NCBI RefSeq assembly: GCF_000755245.1
Contig: NZ_BBMP01000022.1
Span: 1-64,000 of the forward strand
Direction: 5' to 3'
Length of the DNA stretch: 64,000 nucleotides
DNA from: Halococcus sediminicola
GTDB taxonomy: Archaea > Halobacteriota > Halobacteria > Halobacteriales > Halococcaceae
In this document: piece after piece, positions 9,626-18,158 of the stretch
Position numbering within the stretch: the first letter of the stretch is position 1
How the letters are laid out: the number at the start of each line of letters is the position of its first letter
Notes under the pieces: model-generated
What the model was told of the DNA's origin: nothing
What the model saw: only the letters and a program-made list of their open reading frames with translations
Databases searched by the model: none
Translations under genes and position numbers: made by a program

Positions 9626-10797
9626 TCAGTACGCTCCTGTCGTGGATCGAGTGCGTCCCGCAGTGCGTCGCCGAGGAAGTTGAACGCCATGATGGTCGCG
9701 AACAGGAAGAAGCCCGGGATCGTCGAGATCCACCACGCGCTCGCGAGGTCGCCCCGCCCGGCCGCGATGACCTGCCCCCACGAGGGAACCGTCGGGTCGG
9801 TCAGTCCGAGGAACGAAAAGGACGCCTCGGCGAGGATCAAGACCGGAATGCCGAGCGTTGCCGCCGTGATGACGGTGTTCGAGACGTTCGGCACGAGATG
9901 GCGACGGATGATGTAGCCCGTGTTCGCGCCGGCCCCCTCGGCCGCCCGGAAGTATTCCTCCTCGCGGCGCTGGAGCGCCTCGCTCCTGACGAGGCGGGCG
10001 ATGCCACCCCAGCCGAAGAAGCCGAAGATACCGATGAGCAACACCAGACTCCCCCCGAGGATGTACAACAGTAGTAAGAAGAGGATGAACTGCGGGAAGG
10101 AGATCTGGACGTCGACGTAGCGCATGAGCAGTTCGTCGACGATCCCGCCGAAGTACGCGGCGGTCGTACCGACGACGGTCCCGAGGACGACCTGAATCAG
10201 CATGCCGACGAGCCCGACTTCCATGCTCACGCGCATCCCGAAGACGATCATCTTGAAGATGTCCTTGCCCTCGCCGGTCGTCCCGAGCGGGTGTTCCCAC
10301 GTCCCTTGGCACTGACCGTCGGCGACGGAGCCGACACAGCCCACGGGGACGTCCTGTGAGACGGAGAGGCCGACCGGGGGCTGATACGAAGCGAGCACGT
10401 CGACCGCGGGATAGCCGAGCACCATCGGACCGACGATGCCGACGGCGAGCACACTGAGCAGGAACGCCAGACTCACGACGGCGGCGGTGTTCTTCTTGAA
10501 CTCGCGCCAGTAGTACCGCGTCATCCGCCGGTTGGTGGCGAGCGGGACCACCGCGTAGAAGACTAGTACCAAAAGTGTCAGGACGAACATCCAGTCGGCA
10601 GCGCTGACCGCCGCGAGCCCCGGAATCGACACGATATCGCCGACGGGATCGACGTAGCTGGCTGCGATGAGGACGACGTAGGCGACGAGCGAGGCGACGA
10701 ACGCGAGCGTCCGTTTCGGCATCGACTGGCGGCGCTCGCCGACCGCATCCCAGTCGATCTCCTCGAATCGGTCATCGGGTGAGTGATCCGTCGCCAT
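9622..10797 (-). CDS. dppC: peptide ABC transporter permease (DppC type)
   Basis: Integral membrane permease of 391 residues. The N-terminal 100 residues contain two or more extra hydrophobic segments before the canonical transporter domain, making it longer than typical bacterial DppC (about 300). The region after residue 190 holds the usual permease helices and the EAA-type loop for contact with the ATPase (about EGAGANTGYIIRRHLVPN). Between the first segments and the permease domain is an extracytoplasmic loop with several cysteines (GCVGSVADGQCQ), possibly a disulfide. It overlaps dppB by one base and dppD by four. Confidence 0.92.
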   Translation of the reverse strand: MATDHSPDDRFEEIDWDAVGERRQSMPKRTLAFVASLVAYVVLIAASYVDPVGDIVSIPGLAAVSAADWMFVLTLLVLVFYAVVPLATNRRMTRYYWREFKKNTAAVVSLAFLLSVLAVGIVGPMVLGYPAVDVLASYQPPVGLSVSQDVPVGCVGSVADGQCQGTWEHPLGTTGEGKDIFKMIVFGMRVSMEVGLVGMLIQVVLGTVVGTTAAYFGGIVDELLMRYVDVQISFPQFILFLLLLYILGGSLVLLIGIFGFFGWGGIARLVRSEALQRREEEYFRAAEGAGANTGYIIRRHLVPNVSNTVITAATLGIPVLILAEASFSFLGLTDPTVPSWGQVIAAGRGDLASAWWISTIPGFFLFATIMAFNFLGDALRDALDPRQERTE

Positions 10798-11771
10798 TAT
10801 CGATCACTGAAGTCGATCCGTGGGTCCACCACGGTGTACGCGAGGTCCTGCAGCAGGTTGCCGATGACGCCGATGGTCACGAAGATGAACGTCGTGCCGA
10901 GCACCAGCGCGGTGTCCTGCTGTTCGATGGCGTCGAAGACGAGCCGTCCGAGTCCCGGGATGCCGAAGACCACCTCGACCAGCACCGACGAGGAGATGAG
11001 CAGCGCCAGGACGTCGCCGACGAGGATCGTCGAGAGCGGCACGAGCGCCGGGCGGAAGACGTGACGGAAGGTGATGCGCCGGGAGTCGGCACCCTTCGCG
11101 CGGGCGGTCTTGACGAACGTCGCGCCGACGTATTCGAGCGACTCGGCCCGGGCGTAGCGCATCTGACTCGCCATCGCGCCCGTCGTGAGGACGATTATCG
11201 GGAGCACCAACTGTCTGAGGTTCGACAGCGAGAACGTCGGCAGGTTCGGGTCGAACAGGATGGGAAACCAGCCCAATCCGACGCCGAAAACCAACAGGAG
11301 AACGATGCCGAACCAGAAGTTCGGGATGCTGACGCCGAAGAAGGCGAGGAAGGTCGCGGCGTAGTCGCTTTTGGTGTACTGGTGGGTCGCCGAATACAGG
11401 CCGATGCCCATCCCGAGAATCGTCGAGAGAATCACCGACGGCACGCTGTACATCAGGGTGAACGGATACGCATCGAGTATCGCCGCCGAGACGGGCTGTG
11501 ATCTGGTATCGGACCAGCCCCAGTGGCCGGTGGCGACGTTGCCGACGTAGTTGACGTACCGCTCCCAGACGGGCTTGTCGAGGCCGCGCGCCTGCTTGTA
11601 GGCCTGCGCGGCCGACTGGGTGTCCCCACCCGTCTGGGTCGCCTGGAGTTTCGCCTGTGCGAGCCCCGGGTCCGGCGAGAGCTGGAGGAGACCGAAGGTG
11701 ACGCTCACGATGAGAAAGGCGACCACGACCGCCCAGCCGACCCGCCGGGCGACGTACCACGCCATGCTCAT
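10797..11771 (-). CDS. dppB: peptide ABC transporter permease (DppB type)
   Basis: Integral membrane permease, 324 residues, with the N-terminal helix MSMAWYVARRVGWAVVVAF and a DppB-type periplasmic loop followed by five helices. The EAA loop TARAKGADSRRITFRHV is the ATPase contact. It starts at the ATG at 11769-11771; an internal Met3 start is equally possible. It follows dppA after 51 nt and overlaps dppC by one base. It forms the translocation pore with DppC. Confidence 0.93.
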   Translation of the reverse strand: MSMAWYVARRVGWAVVVAFLIVSVTFGLLQLSPDPGLAQAKLQATQTGGDTQSAAQAYKQARGLDKPVWERYVNYVGNVATGHWGWSDTRSQPVSAAILDAYPFTLMYSVPSVILSTILGMGIGLYSATHQYTKSDYAATFLAFFGVSIPNFWFGIVLLLVFGVGLGWFPILFDPNLPTFSLSNLRQLVLPIIVLTTGAMASQMRYARAESLEYVGATFVKTARAKGADSRRITFRHVFRPALVPLSTILVGDVLALLISSSVLVEVVFGIPGLGRLVFDAIEQQDTALVLGTTFIFVTIGVIGNLLQDLAYTVVDPRIDFSDR

Positions 11772-11822
11772 CGCCGTTCACTCCGTCTCGGTGTGAGTTG
11801 GTCGTTCACGCGTGCTCCGTCA

Positions 11823-13730
11823 TCACTGCTGCTTGAAGCTCCACGTCCAGTCGTTCCAGTTGCCGAGATACGGACTCTCGCCGTCGGGCGGCCCCTGCAC
11901 GGCGTCCTGATAGCCGTAGATGTCCGATCCCATGCTCACGAAGTTGTAGGGCTGTTCCTTGCTGAGTTTGCCGAATATCTCCGCATAGATATTCTGGCGC
12001 TTTTGCTCGTTCGTCGCCGACGACGCCTTGTCGTACAGCGAATCGAAGTCCGCATCGGGATAGTAACCGGTGTAGTTCGCGCTACCTTTCTTCGTAAAGA
12101 AGACGTCGGTGTCGGAGGGCGTGAGCGGATACGTATTCAGGATGACCCCGACCAGCATGTCCCAGGACTGCTGGCTGACCGACTCGTCGCGACCGCCACC
12201 GTTGTAGCCGCCCTTGTTCCACTTCGGCTCGCCGCCGCCCTGATAGCTGTTCGAGAGATACTTGTTCGAAATCGTGTTGAACTTCACCGGATCGATCGAG
12301 ACGTCGATACCGATCTTCCCGTAGGCCTGTTTCATATACTGTGCGAACGTCTTCACCGTGTCGCTCGACGTGGTGATGACGAGGTTGAGCGTCACCTTCC
12401 CGTCCGGCCCAGTGAGCGTATCGCCGTCGTAGCTGTAGTCGGTCCCCGAAAGCGCGCTTTCGAGCTTCGAGCGGGCTTTTTCGGGACCGAACTTCTTTCC
12501 CACGCCCGTCTTTAGCACCTTCGAATCGTCGTACCACTCCGACCACTGGGGCTGGAAGGTGTGGGCGACCTCGGAGTAGCCCCGAAAGATGTTCTCGACG
12601 ACGCTCTTTTTGTCCACTGCGTACGAGAGCGCGCGCCGAACCGACTGCTTGCGGAACGGTTTCCAGCCGTTCTTGCGCTGGTTGTAGAAGATCATCGTCA
12701 GATAGGGCTGTTTGATCTCCTGGACGGTGATCCCCTGGCGGCCTTTGAACTGCTCGACCTTCGCCGCGGCGACACCCGCTTCGGTAATGTCGCCCGACTT
12801 GAGCGCCGAGAGGCGCGTGCTCTGCTCGGGGATGACCTTGTAGGTGTACTGATCGAAGTACGGAACGTCCTGCCAGGCTTTCGGGACGTCGCCGGCGTCG
12901 CGGAGGTAGTAGTTCTCGTTTCGCTTGGCGACGAACTCCGATTCGCGGTTGAGGCGGCCGAAACTGTACGGACCGAGGTTGCCCGAATACGCGACGTTCT
13001 GGATCTCCTTGTCCTTTTTCAGCCCCTCCGCGTCCTTCTTCGGCACGTACTTCTTCACCAGTTCCTTCGGCATACACCACGCGCCCGAGAGGCTCGGCCG
13101 GAGGAGATAGGCGGGGTCGGGCTTCTGGAGGTTGATGTCGAATTTTAGCTTACCTCTCTTCTCGACCGGAATCGGCTTGCCCTCGTCGGTCAGCCAGTCG
13201 CTCTGGCCGGTGAACCCCGACCAGTTCGGCTGTGCCTGAAAGACGTTCTTGATCTGGTAGACCCAGTCTTCGGCGGTCATCTGGCCGTAGCCCGCTCCCC
13301 ACTTGAGGTTCTCGCGGAGCGTCACCGTGTAGGTCCGGTCGTCGTCGGTCGAGACGTCCTTCGCCAGGAGCGGGAATATCTCCTTGTCCTTGGTGATAGT
13401 ATAGGGGTAATCGAGCAGCAGGCGGATGCGGTTGGCCGTCGGCTGGTCGTCGACCTGCAGCCAGTTCATCGTGGTGATCCCGGTCTGGTCGCCGACAATG
13501 TAGTTGCCGCCGACCGTCCGCTTGCCCGACTGGCCTTGCCCACCCGACTGGTTGCCCTGTCCGCCGGAGCCATTCGAGCCGCCACCGTTGCCGCCACCAC
13601 TACCCCCACCCAAACATCCGGCGAGACCGGCCGCGCCGCCGAGACCGAGTGCTTTCAGGAATTTTCGACGGCGGGCGGAGAAGTTCGTCGTTCGTCCATC
13701 GATACCATATCGATTGTTACCGGATGGCAT
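11823..13730 (-). CDS. dppA: peptide ABC transporter substrate-binding lipoprotein (Tat-exported)
   Basis: Solute-binding protein of family 5 (SBP_bac_5), 635 residues from the ATG at 13728-13730. A much longer frame upstream is non-coding, as shown by the signal peptide. The signal carries a twin-arginine stretch (ARRRKFLKALGLGG, residues 19-32) and a lipobox LAGC with Cys39, followed by a Gly/Ser/Asn-rich linker. It is therefore probably Tat-exported and lipid-anchored. The mature part shows the family pattern (WGAGYGQMTAEDWVYQIKNV, later RRALSYAVDK). First gene of the dppABCDF operon. The ligand is likely a peptide, but family members also bind sugars and metals. Confidence 0.93.
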   Translation of the reverse strand: MPSGNNRYGIDGRTTNFSARRRKFLKALGLGGAAGLAGCLGGGSGGGNGGGSNGSGGQGNQSGGQGQSGKRTVGGNYIVGDQTGITTMNWLQVDDQPTANRIRLLLDYPYTITKDKEIFPLLAKDVSTDDDRTYTVTLRENLKWGAGYGQMTAEDWVYQIKNVFQAQPNWSGFTGQSDWLTDEGKPIPVEKRGKLKFDINLQKPDPAYLLRPSLSGAWCMPKELVKKYVPKKDAEGLKKDKEIQNVAYSGNLGPYSFGRLNRESEFVAKRNENYYLRDAGDVPKAWQDVPYFDQYTYKVIPEQSTRLSALKSGDITEAGVAAAKVEQFKGRQGITVQEIKQPYLTMIFYNQRKNGWKPFRKQSVRRALSYAVDKKSVVENIFRGYSEVAHTFQPQWSEWYDDSKVLKTGVGKKFGPEKARSKLESALSGTDYSYDGDTLTGPDGKVTLNLVITTSSDTVKTFAQYMKQAYGKIGIDVSIDPVKFNTISNKYLSNSYQGGGEPKWNKGGYNGGGRDESVSQQSWDMLVGVILNTYPLTPSDTDVFFTKKGSANYTGYYPDADFDSLYDKASSATNEQKRQNIYAEIFGKLSKEQPYNFVSMGSDIYGYQDAVQGPPDGESPYLGNWNDWTWSFKQQ

Positions 13731-13753
13731 GTATTGACTCAGCCACCATCTGC

Positions 13754-13766
13754 ATAAGTATTTTAT
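13754..13766 (-). promoter_or_regulatory. TATA-box-like promoter element for the dpp operon
   Basis: On the minus strand the stretch AAAATACTTAT lies about 25-35 nt before the dppA ATG. That is the distance expected for an archaeal TATA box giving a transcript with little or no leader. The surrounding run is distinctly AT-rich against GC-rich flanks. No transcript data are available. Confidence 0.5.
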
Positions 13767-13883
13767 CCTCCTAGTAGTAAAAAGACGGATAAAGCACCGG
13801 CTCACTCCGGCTCTATGGGAGACCGTCGCGCGGCGGGCGTGCGCTTTCGAAACGCTTAGTGGCGGTGCTCGCCGCTCCCCGGT

Positions 13884-14162
13884 ATGACCGATGCGAGCGT
13901 CGACCCGGCGACGGTCCGGCACGTGGCCGCCCTCGCGCGGGTCGACCTCGACGAGAATGAAGTCGAAAGATTCGCCACGCAGTTCGCCGACGTGCTGGAG
14001 TACTTCGAGACGCTCGACGAAGTCCCCGAAACCGAGTCCGAACCGGACCTCGTGAACGTCCTGCGCACCGACGAGGTCCACGAGGGACTCTCGCAGGCCG
14101 AGGCACTCCGAAACGCACCCGAGACCGAGGACGGCTACTTCGAGGGGCCGCCGGTCGGATGA
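13884..14162 (+). CDS. gatC: Asp-tRNA(Asn)/Glu-tRNA(Gln) amidotransferase subunit C
   Basis: Small stabilising subunit of the GatCAB amidotransferase, which converts Glu-tRNA(Gln) or Asp-tRNA(Asn) to the amidated form. It is 92 residues, the usual size, with the family pattern VRHVAALARVDLDENEVERF near the N-terminus and a C-terminal DGYFEGPPV that would run along GatA. A TATA-like GCTTAG about 27 nt before the ATG suggests a leaderless transcript. The stop overlaps the gatA start by 4 nt (ATGA). gatB is not in the window. Confidence 0.95.
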   Translation: MTDASVDPATVRHVAALARVDLDENEVERFATQFADVLEYFETLDEVPETESEPDLVNVLRTDEVHEGLSQAEALRNAPETEDGYFEGPPVG

Positions 14163-15481
14163 GCGACGCCTTCATCACCCGCACGGACATCGAAAGCGAG
14201 TCGAATGGACCGCTCGACGGCAAGCGGGTCGCCGTCAAGGACAACATCAGTACCGAGGGAATCCGCACGACCTGTGGCTCGGCGATGCTCGCCGAGTACG
14301 TTCCACCGTACGACGCCACCGTCATCGAGCGGCTCAAAGAGGCGGGCGCGACGGTCGTCGGCAAGACCAACATGGACGAGTTCGGGATGGGCACCACCAC
14401 TGAAACCTCGCATTTCGGCCCGACGACGAATCCCGTCGACGAGGAGCGAGTGCCGGGTGGCTCCTCGGGCGGGAGCGCGGCCGCCGTCGCCGCCGGCGAG
14501 GCCGACCTCGCGCTCGGCTCCGATACTGGGGGGTCGGTGCGCTGTCCGGCCGCCTTCTGCGGGGTGGTCGGCATCAAACCCACGTATGGACTCGTCTCCC
14601 GGTACGGTCTCGTCGCCTACGCGAACTCCTTGGAACAGATCGGCCCGCTCGCGCCCACAGTGGAGGGTGCGGCCGGGCTGCTCGACGTCATCGCCGGCCC
14701 GGACGACCGCGACGCGACGACCCGCTCGGAGGGCGCGGGTTCCGAGTACGCGAGCGCCGCCGACGGCGACGTCGCGGGAACTACCATCGGCGTCCTCACG
14801 GACCTCGTCGACGGGGCCGACGAGCGCGTCGCGTCGGTGTTCGAGGAATCGATTGCGGACCTCGAAGACCGGGGAGCCGAGATCCGAGAGATCGAACTCG
14901 AATCGCTCGCCCACGCCGTGGGGGCGTACTACGTCATCGCCATGTCCGAGGCCTCGTCGAATCTCGCACGGTTCGACGGCGTTCGCTACGGGATTTCCGG
15001 CGAGCAAAGCGAGCCGGAGGCTCGTCAGGAAGCGAAGCGGACTGACGGTGAATCGGGCGGGTTCGACGGCGACTGGAACGACGCGTTCGCCCGCGCGCGC
15101 GAGACGGGGTTCGGTCCCGAGGTCAAGCGCCGGATTCTGTTGGGGACCTACGCGCTCTCGGCCGGCTATCACGACAGATACTACCAGAAAGCCCAGGACG
15201 CGCGCGCGTGGATCAAGCAGGACTTCGACCGGGCGCTCGCCGAGGCGGACGTGCTCGCGTCGCCCACGATGCCCGTCCTGCCGCCGAAACTCGGCGCGAG
15301 TCTGGACGACCCGCTCCAGCACTACTTGATGGACGCCAACACGGTACCCGTAAACCTTGCCGATCTGCCGGCGATCTCGGTGCCGGCCGGGACTGCCGAC
15401 GGTCTCCCGGTCGGCGCACAGTTCGTCGGGCCGGCCTTCGGCGAACGGGACGTGATTCGCGCCGCGAGCGCGCTCGAATAG
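14159..15481 (+). CDS. gatA: Asp-tRNA(Asn)/Glu-tRNA(Gln) amidotransferase subunit A
   Basis: Glutaminase subunit of GatCAB, 440 residues. It carries the amidase-signature Ser-cisSer-Lys triad: the lysine in RVAVKDNIS and the two serines in the GGSSGGS and SDTGGSVRCPAAFCG segments. It releases ammonia from glutamine for GatB. Translation is coupled to gatC by ATGA overlap. The two genes form an operon that may read into the downstream blue-copper gene, 15-48 nt away depending on that gene's start. Confidence 0.96.
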   Translation: MSDAFITRTDIESESNGPLDGKRVAVKDNISTEGIRTTCGSAMLAEYVPPYDATVIERLKEAGATVVGKTNMDEFGMGTTTETSHFGPTTNPVDEERVPGGSSGGSAAAVAAGEADLALGSDTGGSVRCPAAFCGVVGIKPTYGLVSRYGLVAYANSLEQIGPLAPTVEGAAGLLDVIAGPDDRDATTRSEGAGSEYASAADGDVAGTTIGVLTDLVDGADERVASVFEESIADLEDRGAEIREIELESLAHAVGAYYVIAMSEASSNLARFDGVRYGISGEQSEPEARQEAKRTDGESGGFDGDWNDAFARARETGFGPEVKRRILLGTYALSAGYHDRYYQKAQDARAWIKQDFDRALAEADVLASPTMPVLPPKLGASLDDPLQHYLMDANTVPVNLADLPAISVPAGTADGLPVGAQFVGPAFGERDVIRAASALE

Positions 15482-15528
15482 CGCGGGCCATCGTAATGTT
15501 CAGTAGCATCGGCCCGATAGGGCCGGAC

Positions 15529-16065
15529 ATGGACGACACCGACGCCGATAGCAGTGTGAGTCGACGCGGCTTTCTCAGGACGGCCGCGGGGACGGCGGCC
15601 GTCGCGGGCGCGAGCGGCACGGCCGCGGCCCAAGAGGGGGGTGGCGGATCGGCCAAGGAGGTCACCGTGGGTCCCGGCGGCGCACTCACCTTCGAACCCG
15701 CGGAACTGACGGTCGCACCCGGCACGCCGGTGAAGTTCGTCTGGGATTCGAGCGGGCACAACGTGAACCCGAGCGAGGGCGACTGGGGCCACCAGCCCAT
15801 CGAGGACCAGGGCTTCAGTTTCACGACCTCGCCCTTCCAGGAAACCGGGACGAACGAGTACGTCTGTACGCCACACGAATCGGCCGGAATGGTCGGCAGT
15901 ATCACGGTCCAGGAAGGCGGTGCCAGCAGCGGGTCCTCCGAACCACCCATCCCCGGCTTCGCCAAAAGCATCGGCGTCGCCGCGACGAGTCTGCTGTTCT
16001 CGACGCTCGGTCTCGCCTACTTCTTCATGCGCTACGGCGGCGACTTCGAGGGCGACGCCGAATAG
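15529..16065 (+). CDS. membrane-anchored halocyanin-type blue copper protein
   Basis: Electron-transfer protein of 178 residues from ATG 15529 (ATG 15496 is an alternative adding 11 residues). The Tat signal SRRGFLRTAAG (residues 11-21) ends near an AQ cleavage site. The plastocyanin-like domain has a complete type I copper site: His77 (SGHNV), Cys113, His116 and Met121 (YVCTPHESAGM). A Gly/Ser linker leads to a C-terminal membrane helix (about 148-167), so the copper domain probably faces outward, anchored at its C-terminus. It lies next to the complex I operon, consistent with respiratory electron transfer, although its redox partners are unknown. Confidence 0.9.
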   Translation: MDDTDADSSVSRRGFLRTAAGTAAVAGASGTAAAQEGGGGSAKEVTVGPGGALTFEPAELTVAPGTPVKFVWDSSGHNVNPSEGDWGHQPIEDQGFSFTTSPFQETGTNEYVCTPHESAGMVGSITVQEGGASSGSSEPPIPGFAKSIGVAATSLLFSTLGLAYFFMRYGGDFEGDAE

Positions 16066-16141
16066 TCGTCGGCGACGCACTCCCCGCCATCGACTCACTT
16101 CCCAACGAACCGCTCGTGGTCGAAAACTCGTCAGGTGGTGA

Positions 16142-16471
16142 TCACTGCTCGTCCCATGTGAGCGTGAACAGGATCCGCTCGCCCTTCGCCGTGAGGCTAT
16201 AGACACGCGTGTCGCCATCGACGAGTAGTTCGACCAGTCCCCGATCGCGTAGTTCCTCGGCCGTCGATTGCGTGTCGCTGACGCCCAGGGTTCCCGATAC
16301 GCCGCGCACACCTTCGATGCTCGGTGCGTCCCTGTCAGCGACATCGGCCGCACTGGCCGGCCCGGCGACGAGTCGTTCAAGCACCGCCGTCCGTTTCGAA
16401 GAATCCTTGATGAACGCGGCCGTCTCGGCGTCGGCTTCGCTCTCTCCGTCGGTTGGTTCCGATGTAGACAT
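16142..16471 (-). CDS. small winged-helix transcriptional regulator
   Basis: A 109-residue DNA-binding protein from the ATG at 16469-16471 (MSTSEPTDGE). Its core (SSKRTAVLERLVAGPASAADVA, then ELRDRGLVELL and YSLTAKGERI) follows the helix-turn-helix plus wing layout of haloarchaeal MarR/ArsR-like regulators. There is no ligand-binding domain. It is downstream of nuoI with about 72 nt between and has its own TATA-like sequence, TTATAC, about 40 nt upstream, so it may be transcribed separately. Target genes unknown. Confidence 0.75.
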   Translation of the reverse strand: MSTSEPTDGESEADAETAAFIKDSSKRTAVLERLVAGPASAADVADRDAPSIEGVRGVSGTLGVSDTQSTAEELRDRGLVELLVDGDTRVYSLTAKGERILFTLTWDEQ

Positions 16472-16543
16472 CTCGTTACACACCCTTCGTTCGCTGGAGC
16501 AACGATTCGATGAGGTATAACTATTCGCCCGCTGTGGAACGGA

Positions 16544-17005
16544 CTACTGGTAGTCGATCTCGCCTTCGCCCTCGCCGATCCACGCTCCGCGATCGGGCTC
16601 TCTGGATTCGAGCGGGTCGATGTCCTTGTACCACGGAACGTTCTTCAACTGCTCTTTGTTGAGCGCGAGGTCGTCCTTCGTATCGCCCGTGAACTCGAAG
16701 TTCTGTGTCAGGAGGATCGCATCCACGGGGCAAACTTCCTCGCAGAGTCGGCAGTAGATGCACTGGCCGATGTGGAGGTTGTATTGTTCGCCGTTTCGCT
16801 GTTCGTCCATCACGATCTGGATGGTGTCGTTCGGGCAGACGTTCTCACACTGGCGACACCAGATGCAGCGCTCCTGTGAGAACTTGTGAACGCCCCTGAA
16901 ACGGGGGCTGACCTCGGGTGCGGTATCGGGGTACTCGACGGTAAAGGTGGAGCCGTCGAGTGCGTGTCTCATCGTCGTCGCCATCGATTTGAGGAGTCCG
17001 ATCAT
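16544..17005 (-). CDS. nuoI: complex I subunit NuoI (two [4Fe-4S] clusters)
   Basis: Ferredoxin-like subunit of the respiratory complex I-like oxidoreductase, 153 residues. Two CxxCxxCxxxCP motifs, Cys47-50-53-57 and Cys82-85-88-92, bind clusters N6a and N6b that pass electrons to NuoB. It is the last recognisable gene of the operon here; the following minus-strand gene is a regulator. In the haloarchaea I know of, nuoJ-K-L-M-N follow nuoI directly, so their absence is notable. Confidence 0.95.
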   Translation of the reverse strand: MIGLLKSMATTMRHALDGSTFTVEYPDTAPEVSPRFRGVHKFSQERCIWCRQCENVCPNDTIQIVMDEQRNGEQYNLHIGQCIYCRLCEEVCPVDAILLTQNFEFTGDTKDDLALNKEQLKNVPWYKDIDPLESREPDRGAWIGEGEGEIDYQ

Positions 17006-17015
17006 GGTTTTGTAG

Positions 17016-18158
17016 TTAGGCGATCACGCCCACGAGGACCGCCGTGAGCACGAGGTTCGCGAAGCTCATCACGAGCAGGCCCTTCCAGCCGATTTCGATC
17101 ATCTGGTCGATGCGAACGCGCGGTATCGCCGAACGCATCCACTGGGTGAACAGATACACCGCGAGGATCTTGATGAGCATCCAAACGATGCCCGGGAGGA
17201 TGGGGCCCGCGGGACCACCCAAAAACAGGGTCGCAACGATTGCGCCCCCGAGGAAGATGTGGAGGAACTCGCCGAGATAAAGAAGCACGAAGTACGCGCC
17301 CGAGTACTCGGTCATGTAGCCCGCCACGAGTTCGCCCGGCGCTTCGGGCGTGTCGAAGGGGTTGCGCCCGACTTCGGCGAGGTTCGCCACCAAGAACAGC
17401 ACAAATGCAAAGGGATTGACGAACGCGAACCACGAGGGGATTGAAACCCCCGCAATCGTCAACAGCGGCTGGCTCTGGGCGGCGACGACCTCGCTCAGTT
17501 GGAGGCTGCCGGTGAACAGCACCACCGACGCCGCTGTGATGACGAGCGGGATCTCGTAGGCGAGGTTCTGTGCGAGCGCGCGCAGCCCCCCGAGGAACGA
17601 GTACTTGTTGTTCGACGAATAGCCGGACATCAAGAGTCCGAGGGAAGCCAGCGAGGAGGCCGCGAAGACGAACACGAAGCCCGTCTCGGGGTCGGCCAAT
17701 TGCAGGCCGCTCCCCAACGGAATTACCGCGAAACCCAAAAGCGCCGAGAACGGCAGCACCATCGGCGCGATGTCGAAGGCCGGGCGGTCGACGCTGTCGG
17801 GGATGATGACCTCCTTCGAGAGCAGTCGTACCGCGTCGGCAACGATGATCAGCAGGCCGAACGGGCCGACCCGGTTGACCGCGATACGGTCGGTGAACGC
17901 GGCCGTTATCTTCCGTTTGCCCCAGATGCCCCCGACGGCGGCCACCGTCAGGAAGATGACGGCGATGATCGTCGCGCCGACGACGCTGAACAGGAACTGC
18001 AAGCCCGGGTCGGGGTTCGGTCCTAACCCCAGCAGCTGGCTCAGGGTTTCGGGGAAGGTCCCGCTGCCACCAGCGCCCGCGGAGGCGTTCGTCGCGTTCG
18101 CCCCGCCGGTGCCGTTGGTCGCGTTACCCGCCTGAAAGAGTATGTCGGACGCGCTCAT
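17016..18158 (-). CDS. nuoH: complex I membrane subunit NuoH
   Basis: Membrane subunit at the junction of peripheral and membrane arms, forming part of the quinone site. It is 380 residues with about eight to nine hydrophobic helices. Conserved loops are present (LGGLRALAQNLAYEIP, NPFDTPEAPGELVAGY, IPRVRIDQMIEIGWK). The N-terminal 40 residues are Gly/Ala/Asn-rich and not conserved. It overlaps nuoCD by 4 nt at its start and is 10 nt before nuoI. Confidence 0.95.
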   Translation of the reverse strand: MSASDILFQAGNATNGTGGANATNASAGAGGSGTFPETLSQLLGLGPNPDPGLQFLFSVVGATIIAVIFLTVAAVGGIWGKRKITAAFTDRIAVNRVGPFGLLIIVADAVRLLSKEVIIPDSVDRPAFDIAPMVLPFSALLGFAVIPLGSGLQLADPETGFVFVFAASSLASLGLLMSGYSSNNKYSFLGGLRALAQNLAYEIPLVITAASVVLFTGSLQLSEVVAAQSQPLLTIAGVSIPSWFAFVNPFAFVLFLVANLAEVGRNPFDTPEAPGELVAGYMTEYSGAYFVLLYLGEFLHIFLGGAIVATLFLGGPAGPILPGIVWMLIKILAVYLFTQWMRSAIPRVRIDQMIEIGWKGLLVMSFANLVLTAVLVGVIA

